Positions 24,605 through 32,269 of a stretch of 38,958 nt of DNA are shown one piece after another. The position numbers were made by a program, and so were the translations under genes. Every line of letters starts with the position of its first letter. Position 1 is the stretch's first letter. The notes under the pieces are model-generated. The model did not search any database. It was not told the DNA's origin and saw only the letters and a program-made list of their open reading frames with translations. The stretch lies in NCBI GenBank assembly GCA_036741695.1, contig DAINRU010000022.1:1-38958 (forward strand). The letters run 5' to 3'. This DNA is from JAFANK01 sp036741695 (GTDB lineage Bacteria > Vulcanimicrobiota > Vulcanimicrobiia > Eremiobacterales > Eremiobacteraceae).

Positions 24605-25994
24605 GCCACCCCACCTCCAGCACGGTGCTCCGTTGCTTGGGTTTGAAAGGCTCCATCACCCGTAGCCCGAGGACCGCTGCGATGCGACCTCCGGCACACA
24701 GCAGCGCCGCTGTCGCTCGCCGCGGCTTCGGCACCCCGGATTTTGCAAGGAAACGGGCCAGGGAGACAGGCCTCGACCGGCCGGTGGGGACGCAGACGTC
24801 GCCTGGCCTGGGCATGCGGATCTCGATCGTGCCCGCGCCGCGCAGCGCATCGGCGTCGAGCTGCTGCACGGCGCTTGCGGTTCCAGGCGCCGGGTGTCCG
24901 GCACGCGCACTCGCGCCCACGTTGCCCTTCGTCCGCCGCGGCTTTAGCGAGAGGCGCCCGAGCGGCGTAACCACCTGACGCGGAAGACGCGCGAGGTCGA
25001 TGGCGACCGGTGCGAACGGACGCACGCCGAGCGGCCCGCTCGACTCCACGACGAGTTTTCCCGCTGAGAGCACGACGCGCGCCACGCCTGCGTGATAGCT
25101 GCCGCCGCGGCCTCGTCTGATGGCCTGCGCGATCGCGTTGCAATGCTCGAAGGAGAAATCACGCCGACCGGCTCCGCTTGCGGCGAGCGCATGGCGGATG
25201 ACCCTACGCACGAGCGCGACGGGCATGCGGCGCAGCGCTGCGCTACTCAACTCGTTCGCGTCGCCGATGCGTGCGCTCTGCCACGCGGCTGCGCTCATGC
25301 GCTCGAGCAACGCCTTGTCGTCGGCGAGCAGCGTCGCGGATCGAGCGATGGTACGCGATGCCCCAGGCAGCGCACGCTCGAGCGCCGCGACGAGCGCGCG
25401 CACGGCGTTGCGCGGGATACGCAGGTCGCGGTTGGTCTCGTCCTGCGAGATGGGCATGCCCGCGGTCCGCGCGAGATCGGTGCATTGCGCCTTCGTGGCC
25501 CACATGAGCGGGCGTGCGAGTGCGACGCCGGGCCCGAGCGCGCGCAACGGTCGCATCGCGGCCACGCCGTCGATCCCTGCGCCGCGCACGAGCGCGAGCA
25601 ACGACGTCTCGCAGAGATCGTCTTGCTGGTGTCCGGTGACGACGAAGGCCGCGCCGCTGTCGCGGGCGACCGCGAGCAGTGCCTCATAGCGCGCAGCCCG
25701 CGCGCGCTCTTCGGGAGACCCAGCGCTCGAAGACCCCATGTCGGCACGGCGCACGATCATCTGCGCGCCGGCGGCGCGCGCCTGGCGGTCAACGCACGCG
25801 ACGTCGCGCGCGATGCTGTGCGCAGGCCGCAGGCCGTGATCGACGTAGCAGGCGATCAGCTTGGCGTGCGGGGCCGCGTGACGCATGAGCAGCAACGCCG
25901 CAGCGCTGTCGGCCCCGCCCGACGTGGCGATGACGAAAGGCCCCGACGGCGGCAGCTGCAGCAGACGGCAGGCGCGCTCGAAGCGCTCGGTCAT
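24588..25994 (-). CDS. tilS: tRNA(Ile)-lysidine synthase
   Basis: Converts C34 of the AUA-reading tRNA-Ile anticodon to lysidine with ATP and lysine. The ATP-pyrophosphatase P-loop SGGADS lies at residues 25-30 (FVIATSGGADSAAALLLMR), followed by ACYVDHGLR, EERARAARYEALLAVARDSGAAFVVTGHQQDDLCETSLLALVRGAGIDGVAAMRP and DETNRD. The C-terminal TilS domain has IRMPRPGDVCVPTGRSRPVSLARFLAKSGVPKPRR. The frame is open to 26147, but that part overlaps smpB; the ATG at 25994 gives 468 aa, in the family range. The intervening 82 bp before it hold no other gene. Overlaps hpt downstream. Confidence 0.95.
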   Translation of the reverse strand: MTERFERACRLLQLPPSGPFVIATSGGADSAAALLLMRHAAPHAKLIACYVDHGLRPAHSIARDVACVDRQARAAGAQMIVRRADMGSSSAGSPEERARAARYEALLAVARDSGAAFVVTGHQQDDLCETSLLALVRGAGIDGVAAMRPLRALGPGVALARPLMWATKAQCTDLARTAGMPISQDETNRDLRIPRNAVRALVAALERALPGASRTIARSATLLADDKALLERMSAAAWQSARIGDANELSSAALRRMPVALVRRVIRHALAASGAGRRDFSFEHCNAIAQAIRRGRGGSYHAGVARVVLSAGKLVVESSGPLGVRPFAPVAIDLARLPRQVVTPLGRLSLKPRRTKGNVGASARAGHPAPGTASAVQQLDADALRGAGTIEIRMPRPGDVCVPTGRSRPVSLARFLAKSGVPKPRRATAALLCAGGRIAAVLGLRVMEPFKPKQRSTVLEVGWRATDI

Positions 25995-26076
25995 GCCAGC
26001 GGGGAGTGCGCCCGGCCGCGCCGCTTTGTGTGGCCGTTGCGCTGCGGCCCGGGCCTGAGTTCGCGCGGGATTTCTC

Positions 26077-26556
26077 TTAGCGGCGGCGCGCCGCACGTTC
26101 GATCTCGCGCTTGATCTCGCGCTCGCGGATGCTCTCTCGCTTGTCATGCAGTTTTTTGCCCCGCCCGAGGCCGAGTTCTACCTTGACTCTGTTCTTGCGG
26201 AAATACATGCGCAGCGGCAACAGCGTCAGACCCTTCTCCTGCAGTTTGCCCGAAAGGCGTTGCAACTCCCTGGCGTGCAGTAGCAGCTTGCGGTCGCGGC
26301 GCGGCTCGTGCTGTGAGAAGAACGTGCCTTGCTCGTATGGCGGGATGTGCACGTTGACGAGCCACGCTTCGCCCCCGCGCAGGCGCGCGAACCCGTCGAC
26401 GAGCGAGCAGCCCTGACTGCGCAGGCTCTTGACCTCGGTGCCGGTGAGCACGAGTCCGGCCTCGTACGTGTCTTGGATCGAGTACTCGTGAAAGGCTTTA
26501 CGGTTCGAGGCGATGGTCTTCTGGCCGGCCCGCTTGTCAGCGCCCGCCTGCGTCAT
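26077..26556 (-). CDS. smpB: SsrA-binding protein SmpB
   Basis: Binds tmRNA and delivers it to stalled ribosomes (trans-translation). The 159-aa sequence shows the family features: IASNRKAFHEYSIQDTYEAGLVLTGTEVKSLRSQGCSLVDGFARLRGGEAWLVNVHIPPYEQGT, then HEPRRDRKLLLHARELQRL, and a basic tail GLGRGKKLHDKRESIREREIKREIERAARRR that folds on the ribosome. ATG at 26556 overlaps the end of the upstream thioesterase gene by 20 bp. The tmRNA gene itself is not in this window. Length is normal (~150-160 aa). Confidence 0.97.
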   Translation of the reverse strand: MTQAGADKRAGQKTIASNRKAFHEYSIQDTYEAGLVLTGTEVKSLRSQGCSLVDGFARLRGGEAWLVNVHIPPYEQGTFFSQHEPRRDRKLLLHARELQRLSGKLQEKGLTLLPLRMYFRKNRVKVELGLGRGKKLHDKRESIREREIKREIERAARRR

Positions 26557-26983
26557 CGGCCACGAACCTCCCCTCCCCTTGCGCGTACAGCGTGCCGTCG
26601 GCTCCCGTGACGGTCGCCGAGATCGTCAGCATGCGACCGCGCCTGCCCTCCACGCGCCCTTGCGTGACAAGCACGGCGTCCATCGGAGCGGCCTTGCGGA
26701 AGCGTATCTCCAAACGGCCGGTGACGGCACGCACGCCCGCGGCGATCGCCGCATGCGCCATCGCTTCGTCGAGCAGCGTCGCCACCACCCCGCCGTGCAG
26801 GATCGTCGTCCAGCCCGCGAAGCGTTGCTTGGGGATGAAGGTCGCGCGCGCCGTGTCCTCGCCATACTCGAAGCGCAGCTGCAGCCCGTCCGGGTTCTCC
26901 TCTCCGCACGCGAAGCAGTGCCGGTCGTCCTGCAGAACGGCCGACGGGGGCACGCGGCGCGCCACGTCCGAGGCCTCGCTCAT
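26537..26983 (-). CDS. PaaI-like hotdog-fold thioesterase
   Basis: Small acyl-CoA thioesterase of the hotdog fold, 148 aa. After a short N-terminus comes the Cys motif HCFACGEENPDGLQL (residues 22-36), common in this subfamily, then FAGWTTILHGGVVATLLDEAMAHA, with the conserved HGG at 63-65 and Asp72/Glu73 at the active helix, and VTGRLEIRFRKAAPMDAVL. The frame is open to 27037, but the ATG at 26983 lies four bases after the metallophosphatase stop and is chosen. It overlaps smpB at the other end. Substrate unknown. Confidence 0.88.
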   Translation of the reverse strand: MSEASDVARRVPPSAVLQDDRHCFACGEENPDGLQLRFEYGEDTARATFIPKQRFAGWTTILHGGVVATLLDEAMAHAAIAAGVRAVTGRLEIRFRKAAPMDAVLVTQGRVEGRRGRMLTISATVTGADGTLYAQGEGRFVADDAGGR

Positions 26984-26987
26984 CACT

Positions 26988-27719
26988 TTAGCATCCGAGG
27001 GAGAGCCGGTCGCCCAGCTGCGCTGGCAGCTTCGCACGCTCCATGCGTTCGCGCACGCGCATCACGTCGTAGGTCACCCGGCGGACTTCGATGTAGCCCG
27101 CCTCGTCATCGAAGTAGGCGAACGACGCTTGTGGATTGCGGTCGCGCGGCTGGCCGACGCTGCCCGGATTGACGATGTAGCGGTACTGCGGTGTGACGTC
27201 GATGCGCCCGCCGGCGGAGAGCTTCTGATGAAACGTCCGGCCGTTCTCGTCGCGGTAGTAGACCTCCGCGACGTGCGTGTGTCCGATAAACGTCACCGGC
27301 ATCGTGACCCGTTCGAACGCAGCTTGGGCGTCGGCGATGTCTTGTATATAGGCGAAATGGAAGGTCGGCGCTCCGTGGACGATGGCGAACGAATCGAATC
27401 GGTACTCGCGCGGCAGAGAACGCAGATATTCGCGGTTCGACGGCGTGAGCTCGGCGCGGGTCCAGGCGATAGCCGCGCGCGCCAGCGAGTTGAAGCTGTC
27501 CGCTTCATCAGTGGAGACGGCCGCCTCGTCATGGTTACCGGCGATGGCGATGCAACCGCGCTCGCGCAAGAGGTCGCACGTCTCGTTGGGGCTCGGGCCG
27601 TAGCCCACGATGTCACCCAGGCAGACGAGCACGTCCATGTCCAGCCCGTCAAGCTCGCGCAGCACGGCGCTCAGCGCGTCAGCGTTCGAATGGATGTCTG
27701 ACAGTATGGCGTAGCGCAT
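26988..27719 (-). CDS. Calcineurin-like metallophosphoesterase (YfcE/MJ0936-type)
   Basis: Dinuclear-metal phosphodiesterase, 243 aa. All metal motifs are present: SDIHSN (Asp8, His10), GDIVGYGP (Asp36), GNHDE (61-65), VHGAP (His115), GHTHVAEVYY (His147, His149). NPGSVGQPRD near the C-terminal third is the signature of the small YfcE-like clade. No signal peptide, so cytoplasmic. The natural substrate of this clade is usually unknown. Start ATG at 27719; GGAGGAG lies 14 bases upstream, rather far. It is the first gene of the long minus-strand run; the 75 bp before it (27720-27794) hold no gene and no clear promoter. Confidence 0.9.
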   Translation of the reverse strand: MRYAILSDIHSNADALSAVLRELDGLDMDVLVCLGDIVGYGPSPNETCDLLRERGCIAIAGNHDEAAVSTDEADSFNSLARAAIAWTRAELTPSNREYLRSLPREYRFDSFAIVHGAPTFHFAYIQDIADAQAAFERVTMPVTFIGHTHVAEVYYRDENGRTFHQKLSAGGRIDVTPQYRYIVNPGSVGQPRDRNPQASFAYFDDEAGYIEVRRVTYDVMRVRERMERAKLPAQLGDRLSLGC

Positions 27720-27794
27720 CCGGCCGGTTGGAACTCCTCCAGGGGAGTCTCGCAGTTTCCCTCATGCGTCTGCGCTCACCTCCGCTTTGGCATC

Positions 27795-28349
27795 CTAGGG
27801 CGATGCTCTCGTGTCGGGTACGGCGAGATGCAGACGATCGACGACGCGGCGCACGCCTGGAACGCCGCGCACGGTCTCGAGGATCACTTCATGCAACGCT
27901 CTGCTGGCGAACGTCCCCTCGAGCTGCACGACGCTTGCGTGCACGCTGACCCGCACTTTGAGCGCGTTGACGCCCGTCTGCGCTGCGAGCGCGGCCTGCA
28001 CTTTCGCCTGAAGGCCCAGGTCGTCTGTGATCTCCTGCGCGGTGGGAGCCTTTGCGTTCACGACGAGCCGGTCGACGACGCGCGTGACGCCGCTGACGCT
28101 GCGCGCAGCGGCATCGACCTTACCGCGCTCACCTGCGGAGTGCACCTCGCCGCTCAGCGTCACCACCCGCTTGTCGACGTCGACCTTCACCAGCGACACC
28201 GTCGCCGCGTCGACGGCGGCGATCTTCGTCTTGATCTGTGCTGCGATGAAGGCGTCGTTCATGTCGGATTGTGCGCGCTGCTGTTGCGCCGGGCTGCAGG
28301 CGGTGAGAAGCGCAAGGCAGACGAGCGCGGCAAACGTGGTGCGGGTCAT
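27795..28349 (-). CDS. BON-domain lipoprotein
   Basis: Envelope lipoprotein of 184 aa. The signal MTRTTFAALVCLALLTAC ends in a lipobox with Cys18. Two BON domains follow (roughly 35-95 and 110-180), seen as repeated VSLVKVDVDKRVVTLSGEVHS...ARSVSGVTRVVDRLVV and VRVSVHASVVQLEGTF...VRGVPGVRRVVDRLHL. BON domains bind phospholipid and are found in proteins like OsmY and DolP that guard the outer membrane. The frame extends upstream to 28847 only as antisense-like sequence within moeA. ATG at 28349 has AGGAG six bases upstream and overlaps the moeA stop (ATGA). Why it is coupled to moeA is unclear. Confidence 0.9.
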   Translation of the reverse strand: MTRTTFAALVCLALLTACSPAQQQRAQSDMNDAFIAAQIKTKIAAVDAATVSLVKVDVDKRVVTLSGEVHSAGERGKVDAAARSVSGVTRVVDRLVVNAKAPTAQEITDDLGLQAKVQAALAAQTGVNALKVRVSVHASVVQLEGTFASRALHEVILETVRGVPGVRRVVDRLHLAVPDTRASP

Positions 28350-29638
28350 CGGATGCTCCTCGTACGGGAGAGAGGGAGCGCGTCGACGAGCGAGCCTGAG
28401 GCAAGTCCTCCGGAGCCCTCGGGCACGATGACGATCGCATCGGCGTGCGCGAGGATGTGCAGCTGCGACGACGAGCCGAGCAGCGGCCGGGCGACCGGCC
28501 CATCTGATCCTGCCACGAGCTGCACCGCGATACGATGCTCGAGCTCCGCGTCCGCCACGATCGCTTGCTCCAGGCGTGCGCGCACCGGCAGCGGGTCGTC
28601 GTGGCGGTCGAACATGCGCAGCAGTATGGGCTTGGCCAGCGCCTCGAGCATCACGAGCGCTGAGACCGGATTGCCCGGAAGCCCGATGACGGGCTGGTCG
28701 CCGATCATCGCCAGCACGACCGGACGCCCAGGCTTCGCGCGCACACCGTGCACGATGATGCCCGGCTGGCCCGCCTGGGCGATGACGGCCGGCGTGTGAT
28801 CGCGCAGACCGACGCTCGAACCACCGGAGATGATGACCGCGTCGCATTCCGACAGCGCGCGTTCGAACGACTGCGCGAGCGCCTCGCGCCGGTCGGCGAC
28901 GAGCGGATAGCGTCGTGGCGCAAAACCCATCGCAGCCAGCGCGGCGCGGACCGCGATGCCGTTTGTCTCGTGGATCTGGCCGGGTCCGAGCGGCTCGCCC
29001 GCGGGCACGAGCTCATCGCCCGTCACGAGCACGGCGACGCTGGGCATGCGATACACCGTCACCTCGGCCACGCCGATCGCTGCGAGCAGACCCGTCGAAG
29101 CCGGACTCAAGCACGTGCCGCGCGCGAAGAGCCGCTCGCCCGCGCGCACGTCGCTCGCCGGCTGCGTGATGCGATCGTCGCAGTCGTCCGCGTCGTACAC
29201 AAAGACGCGCTCCGCGTCTTTTTTCGTGTCCTCGATCTTGATGATACCGGTCGTTCCCACCGGCAGCGCGCCGCCCGTCGGCACGGCGATCGCCTCTCCG
29301 TGGCGCAGAGTGAGAAGGGTCGCCTTCCCCATCGCGACCTCGCCGGCCAGGGTGAGGGTCGCGGGCTCGTGGCGGCTTGCCCCTCGCACGTCGCTTGCGA
29401 TGACGGCATAGCCGTCGACCATCGAACGGGCGAATGCTGGGACGTCCTGCGCGGCCGTGACTTCCTGGCCGAGGATCCTCCCCTCCGCCGTGTCGAGGTC
29501 CACCCGCTGCGTGCCGGCCCGTCTAACGGGGAACTCCCCCATCGCCGCCAGGGCTTGCGCGATCGTAGTCCGGCGCAGCGGGGTCCGGATGGTAGCGATG
29601 GCTCCCTCGATTCCGCCTGTCCCGGGGGCACAGGTCAC
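28346..29638 (-). CDS. moeA: Molybdopterin molybdenumtransferase MoeA
   Basis: Inserts molybdate into adenylylated molybdopterin to finish molybdenum cofactor. The 430-aa product has the MoeA domains in order: DVPAFARSMVDGYAVIASD, VPTGGALPVGTTGIIKIED, the MoaB/MogA-like fold with SVAVLVTGDELVPAGEPLGPGQIHETNG and CDAVIISGGSSVGLRDHT, then KPGRPVVLAMIGDQPVIGLPGNPVSALVMLE and a C-terminal beta domain. The start is GTG at 29638. No other molybdenum cofactor gene is in the window. It is divergent from pilT across 97 bp, where I find no convincing promoter for either side. Overlaps the BON gene downstream. Confidence 0.95.
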   Translation of the reverse strand: MTCAPGTGGIEGAIATIRTPLRRTTIAQALAAMGEFPVRRAGTQRVDLDTAEGRILGQEVTAAQDVPAFARSMVDGYAVIASDVRGASRHEPATLTLAGEVAMGKATLLTLRHGEAIAVPTGGALPVGTTGIIKIEDTKKDAERVFVYDADDCDDRITQPASDVRAGERLFARGTCLSPASTGLLAAIGVAEVTVYRMPSVAVLVTGDELVPAGEPLGPGQIHETNGIAVRAALAAMGFAPRRYPLVADRREALAQSFERALSECDAVIISGGSSVGLRDHTPAVIAQAGQPGIIVHGVRAKPGRPVVLAMIGDQPVIGLPGNPVSALVMLEALAKPILLRMFDRHDDPLPVRARLEQAIVADAELEHRIAVQLVAGSDGPVARPLLGSSSQLHILAHADAIVIVPEGSGGLASGSLVDALPLSRTRSIR

Positions 29639-29735
29639 ATATGCGGGGGTTGGCGAGACGCCGATATCTTCTTAAGGAGAGCAGGCAACGCCTCGATGCG
29701 CGCGAGACTAGCTCCCTCTATAAAGTGGAGGACCG

Positions 29736-30836
29736 ATGTATCCGCATAAGCTCGACGATCTCTTGATCAGCATGGTTGAGAAGGGCGCTTCCGATGTCCA
29801 TCTCGTGGTCGGCAGTCCTCCCATGATCCGCCTGCACGGCACCTTGCTGCCACTGGTCGAGGAGAAGGTCGCCCAGGACGATGCGCAAGCGCTGCTCACC
29901 TCCGTCTTGACCCAGGACCAGGTCGACGCGCTCAACCGCGACCGTGAGATCGACTTCGCCTATGCGATGATCGGCGTCGCCCGGTTCCGCGTCAATGCGT
30001 GCTTCGAACGCGGCAGCGTCAGCGCCACCTTCCGCAACATCCCGGATACGCCGCCCTGGCTGGAAGAGATGGGTTTCCCGGCGCCTGTCGGGCAGATGAC
30101 CACAAAGGCGCGCGGCCTCGTGCTCGTCACAGGTCCGACCGGCTCGGGTAAGTCGACCACGCTTGCCGCCATGATCAACTACATGAACCGCAACCGCAAC
30201 TCGCGCGTCATCACGATCGAGGATCCGATCGAGTTCTTGCACTCCAACATCAATTGCATCATCACCCAGCGCGAGCTCGGCCGCGATACGCACTCGTTCT
30301 CCGCCGCGTTGCGATCGGCGTTGCGCCAAGACCCCGACGTCATCCTCGTCGGCGAGATGCGCGACTTGGAGACGATCGCGCTGGCCTTAACCGCGGCTGA
30401 GACGGGCCACTTGGTGTTCGGAACGCTCCACGTCACCTCAGCGGCCGAGTCGATCAACCGCATCATCGACGTCTTCCCACCCGAACAGCAAGAGCAGATC
30501 CGCCTGCAGCTCGCCGGTGTCTTGGAGGCGGTCTTCACACAGACGCTCGTCCCCAAGACCGACGGCACCGGCCGCATCTGCGCGATGGAGATCCTCATCG
30601 GCACGCCCGGCATCCGCAACCTGATCCGCGAGAACAAGCCGGCGCAGATCTTGAGCATGATGCAGACGGGTCAGAACGTCGGCATGCAGACGCTCGACAA
30701 GCAGCTCTCCAAGTTCGTCAATGACGGCATGATCACGCTCGAGGCGGCGATCGAGAAAGCGATCAACCCGGAAGACCTCAAGCGCTACGTCGCCGGCAGA
30801 GAAGAGACACCGCAGCGGCGCGCCTCCAGCTTCTAG
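29736..30836 (+). CDS. pilT: Type IV pilus retraction ATPase PilT
   Basis: Hexameric motor that depolymerises type IV pili for twitching. The 366-aa product shows the N-terminal PAS-like domain (MYPHKLDDLLISMVEKGASDVHLVVGSPPMIRLHG), Walker A GPTGSGKST at 133-141, the Asp box region VITIEDPIEFLH, Walker B DVILVGEMRD at 201-210, His box TGHLVFGTLHVTSAAESINRIIDVFPP, and the C-terminal AIRNLIRE-type retraction motif as GIRNLIRENK at 292-301. ATG at 29736 follows GGAGGA by three bases. The rest of the pilus machinery is not here except the gap-broken prepilin at 2372. Repeat copy B follows its stop. Confidence 0.96.
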   Translation: MYPHKLDDLLISMVEKGASDVHLVVGSPPMIRLHGTLLPLVEEKVAQDDAQALLTSVLTQDQVDALNRDREIDFAYAMIGVARFRVNACFERGSVSATFRNIPDTPPWLEEMGFPAPVGQMTTKARGLVLVTGPTGSGKSTTLAAMINYMNRNRNSRVITIEDPIEFLHSNINCIITQRELGRDTHSFSAALRSALRQDPDVILVGEMRDLETIALALTAAETGHLVFGTLHVTSAAESINRIIDVFPPEQQEQIRLQLAGVLEAVFTQTLVPKTDGTGRICAMEILIGTPGIRNLIRENKPAQILSMMQTGQNVGMQTLDKQLSKFVNDGMITLEAAIEKAINPEDLKRYVAGREETPQRRASSF

Positions 30837-30846
30837 CCCCTCTCAT

Positions 30847-30903
30847 ACAGCGACGGACCTTTAATGCAACGGACGTTTGAAGCAACGGACCTTTAGGTCC
30901 GTT
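30847..30903 (-). repeat. Dispersed 16-bp tandem repeat array with palindrome (copy B)
   Basis: Opposite orientation to copies A and C. On the plus strand three head-to-tail 16-bp units are seen: ACAGCGACGGACCTTT (30847-30862), AATGCAACGGACGTTT (30863-30878) and GAAGCAACGGACCTTT (30879-30894). The last unit runs into the same inverted repeat as the others, AACGGACCT (30884-30892), TT, AGGTCCGTT (30895-30903). It lies between pilT and serS, both on the plus strand. Confidence 0.92.
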
Positions 30904-30929
30904 CTTCTCTCAAAGGTCACCCTCGCCGC

Positions 30930-30948
30930 GCCCGCCAAAACGGCGGGC
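30930..30948 (+). promoter_or_regulatory. Hairpin directly abutting the serS start codon
   Basis: GCCCGCC (30930-30936), AAAAC, GGCGGGC (30942-30948) form a perfect 7-bp GC stem with a 5-nt loop; the next base is the A of the serS ATG. There is no other Shine-Dalgarno candidate nearby, so the stem would occupy the ribosome-binding region. Possible translational control; no T-box features are visible. Confidence 0.5.
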
Positions 30949-32235
30949 ATGCTCGATAAGCGTCTTATCCGGGAGCATCCCGACGTCGTTCGCCGTTCGC
31001 TCCAGCGACGTGGTTTGCCGGACGAGGCGGTCGGCGAGGTCCTCGCGCTCGACGAGCAGTGGCGCGCTGCCGCCACCACCGTCGACCATCTGAAGGCCGA
31101 ACGCAACCGCATCTCCTCGCAGTTCGCCAAAGCCAAGGACGAGGGCCAGGAGGCGCTCGCTGCCTTGCGCGCGCAATCGACCGAGCTCGGCACGCGCATC
31201 GAGGAGCACGAGCGTGACGCGGCGGAACTCGAGCGGCGCATCGACGAGTTGATCGGCGGCATTCCCAACATCCTGGCTGACGATGTTCCCGACGGCCCCG
31301 ATGCGAGCGCCAACGTGGAGATCAAACGATCTGGGGAACCGACGCGTTTCACGTTCGAGCCGAAAGCGCATTGGGACATCGGGGAATCTCTCGGCATCAT
31401 CGACTTCGAGCGCGGCGTGCGCATGGCGCGGTCGCGCTTCGCCGTTCTGATGGGCGACGGGGCGCGACTCAACCGGGCGCTCATCAACTTCTTCCTCGAG
31501 CGCGACGTCGCAGCCGGTTTCAGAGAAGTGATGCCGCCGATCCTCGTCAACCGCGAGTCCGTGATCGCGTCAGGCCACCTGAGCAAGTTCGGCGACGTGA
31601 TGTTCTCGGTGGAGGATGGCGCGCTCTTCCTCTCGCCCACCGCCGAAGTGCAGCTCGTCAACCTGCACCGTGACGAGATCCTCGAGGCCGATGCTCTGCC
31701 CAAGCTGTATGTCGCCTACACGCCGTGCTTCCGCGAAGAGGCAGGCGCAGCCGGCAAGGACACGCGTGGCCTCATCCGCCAGCACCAGTTCGAGAAAGTC
31801 GAGCTCGTCGGCATCTGTGCGCCCGCCGACGGTCCGCGCATCCACGACCGGATCACGGAGCAGGCGGAGAGCCTGCTGCAGGCGCTCGAACTGCCCTACC
31901 GCGTCGTCGTGCTCTCGTCCGGCGATACGGGCTTCGCCTCGCGCAAGACGTACGATCTCGAGGTGTGGCTGCCCGGGCAAAACGCCTATCGGGAGATCTC
32001 GTCCTGCAGCACGTGCGGCGATTTCCAGGCACGCCGCGCGGGCATACGCTTCCGCTCAGCCCCGCGTGCCAAACCCGAGTTCGCGTACACGCTCAACGGC
32101 TCCGGGCTGGCCGTGGGCCGCACGCTCGTGGCGATCTTGGAGAACTACCAGCAACGGGATGGTTCGGTCAACGTGCCGGCCGTGCTGCGGCCCTACATGG
32201 GCGGGTTAACAGCGATTACAAATAAACGGACCTAA
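30949..32235 (+). CDS. serS: Seryl-tRNA synthetase
   Basis: Class II aminoacyl-tRNA synthetase charging tRNA-Ser and tRNA-Sec, 428 aa. The N-terminal coiled-coil arm spans about residues 30-100 (LDEQWRAAATTVDHLKAERNRISSQF...). Motif 2 TPCFREEAGAAGKDTRGLIRQHQFEKVEL and motif 3 NGSGLAVGRTLVAILENYQ are intact. ATG at 30949 gives the standard start MLDKRLIREHPD; the frame is open back into repeat copy B (30877), which should not be translated. The final codons, AAT AAA CGG ACC TAA, run into repeat copy C, so the protein ends in Lys-Arg-Thr encoded by the repeat. Convergent with the CYTH-CHAD gene. Confidence 0.97.
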   Translation: MLDKRLIREHPDVVRRSLQRRGLPDEAVGEVLALDEQWRAAATTVDHLKAERNRISSQFAKAKDEGQEALAALRAQSTELGTRIEEHERDAAELERRIDELIGGIPNILADDVPDGPDASANVEIKRSGEPTRFTFEPKAHWDIGESLGIIDFERGVRMARSRFAVLMGDGARLNRALINFFLERDVAAGFREVMPPILVNRESVIASGHLSKFGDVMFSVEDGALFLSPTAEVQLVNLHRDEILEADALPKLYVAYTPCFREEAGAAGKDTRGLIRQHQFEKVELVGICAPADGPRIHDRITEQAESLLQALELPYRVVVLSSGDTGFASRKTYDLEVWLPGQNAYREISSCSTCGDFQARRAGIRFRSAPRAKPEFAYTLNGSGLAVGRTLVAILENYQQRDGSVNVPAVLRPYMGGLTAITNKRT

Positions 32236-32265
32236 AGGTCCGTTGCTTCAAGGATCTGTTGCACT
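32225..32265 (+). repeat. Dispersed 16-bp tandem repeat array with palindrome (copy C)
   Basis: Inverted repeat AACGGACCT (32225-32233), AA, AGGTCCGTT (32236-32244), identical to copy A. It is followed by unit AAAGGTCCGTTGCTTC (32234-32249), also identical to copy A, and a degenerate second unit AAGGATCTGTTGCACT (32250-32265). It lies between convergent serS and the CYTH-CHAD gene and contains the serS stop codon. The CHAD stop follows 4 bp later within GCTACATC (32269-32276), an octamer also found at the end of copy A (8613-8620). Confidence 0.9.
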
Positions 32266-32269
32266 GCGG

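Noticed and set aside
27720..27794. Promoter or RNA gene between the metallophosphatase and the BON gene
   Set aside because: Only a distant GGAGGAG and a weak short hairpin are visible; nothing reaches a useful level of support.
28350..28847. Extension of the BON lipoprotein frame upstream
   Set aside because: It is the antiphase shadow of moeA; the lipoprotein signal and AGGAG fix the start at 28349.
30837..30948. T-box leader for serS
   Set aside because: No T-box core sequence and no antiterminator/terminator pair; the spacer is mostly the repeat array and a short hairpin.
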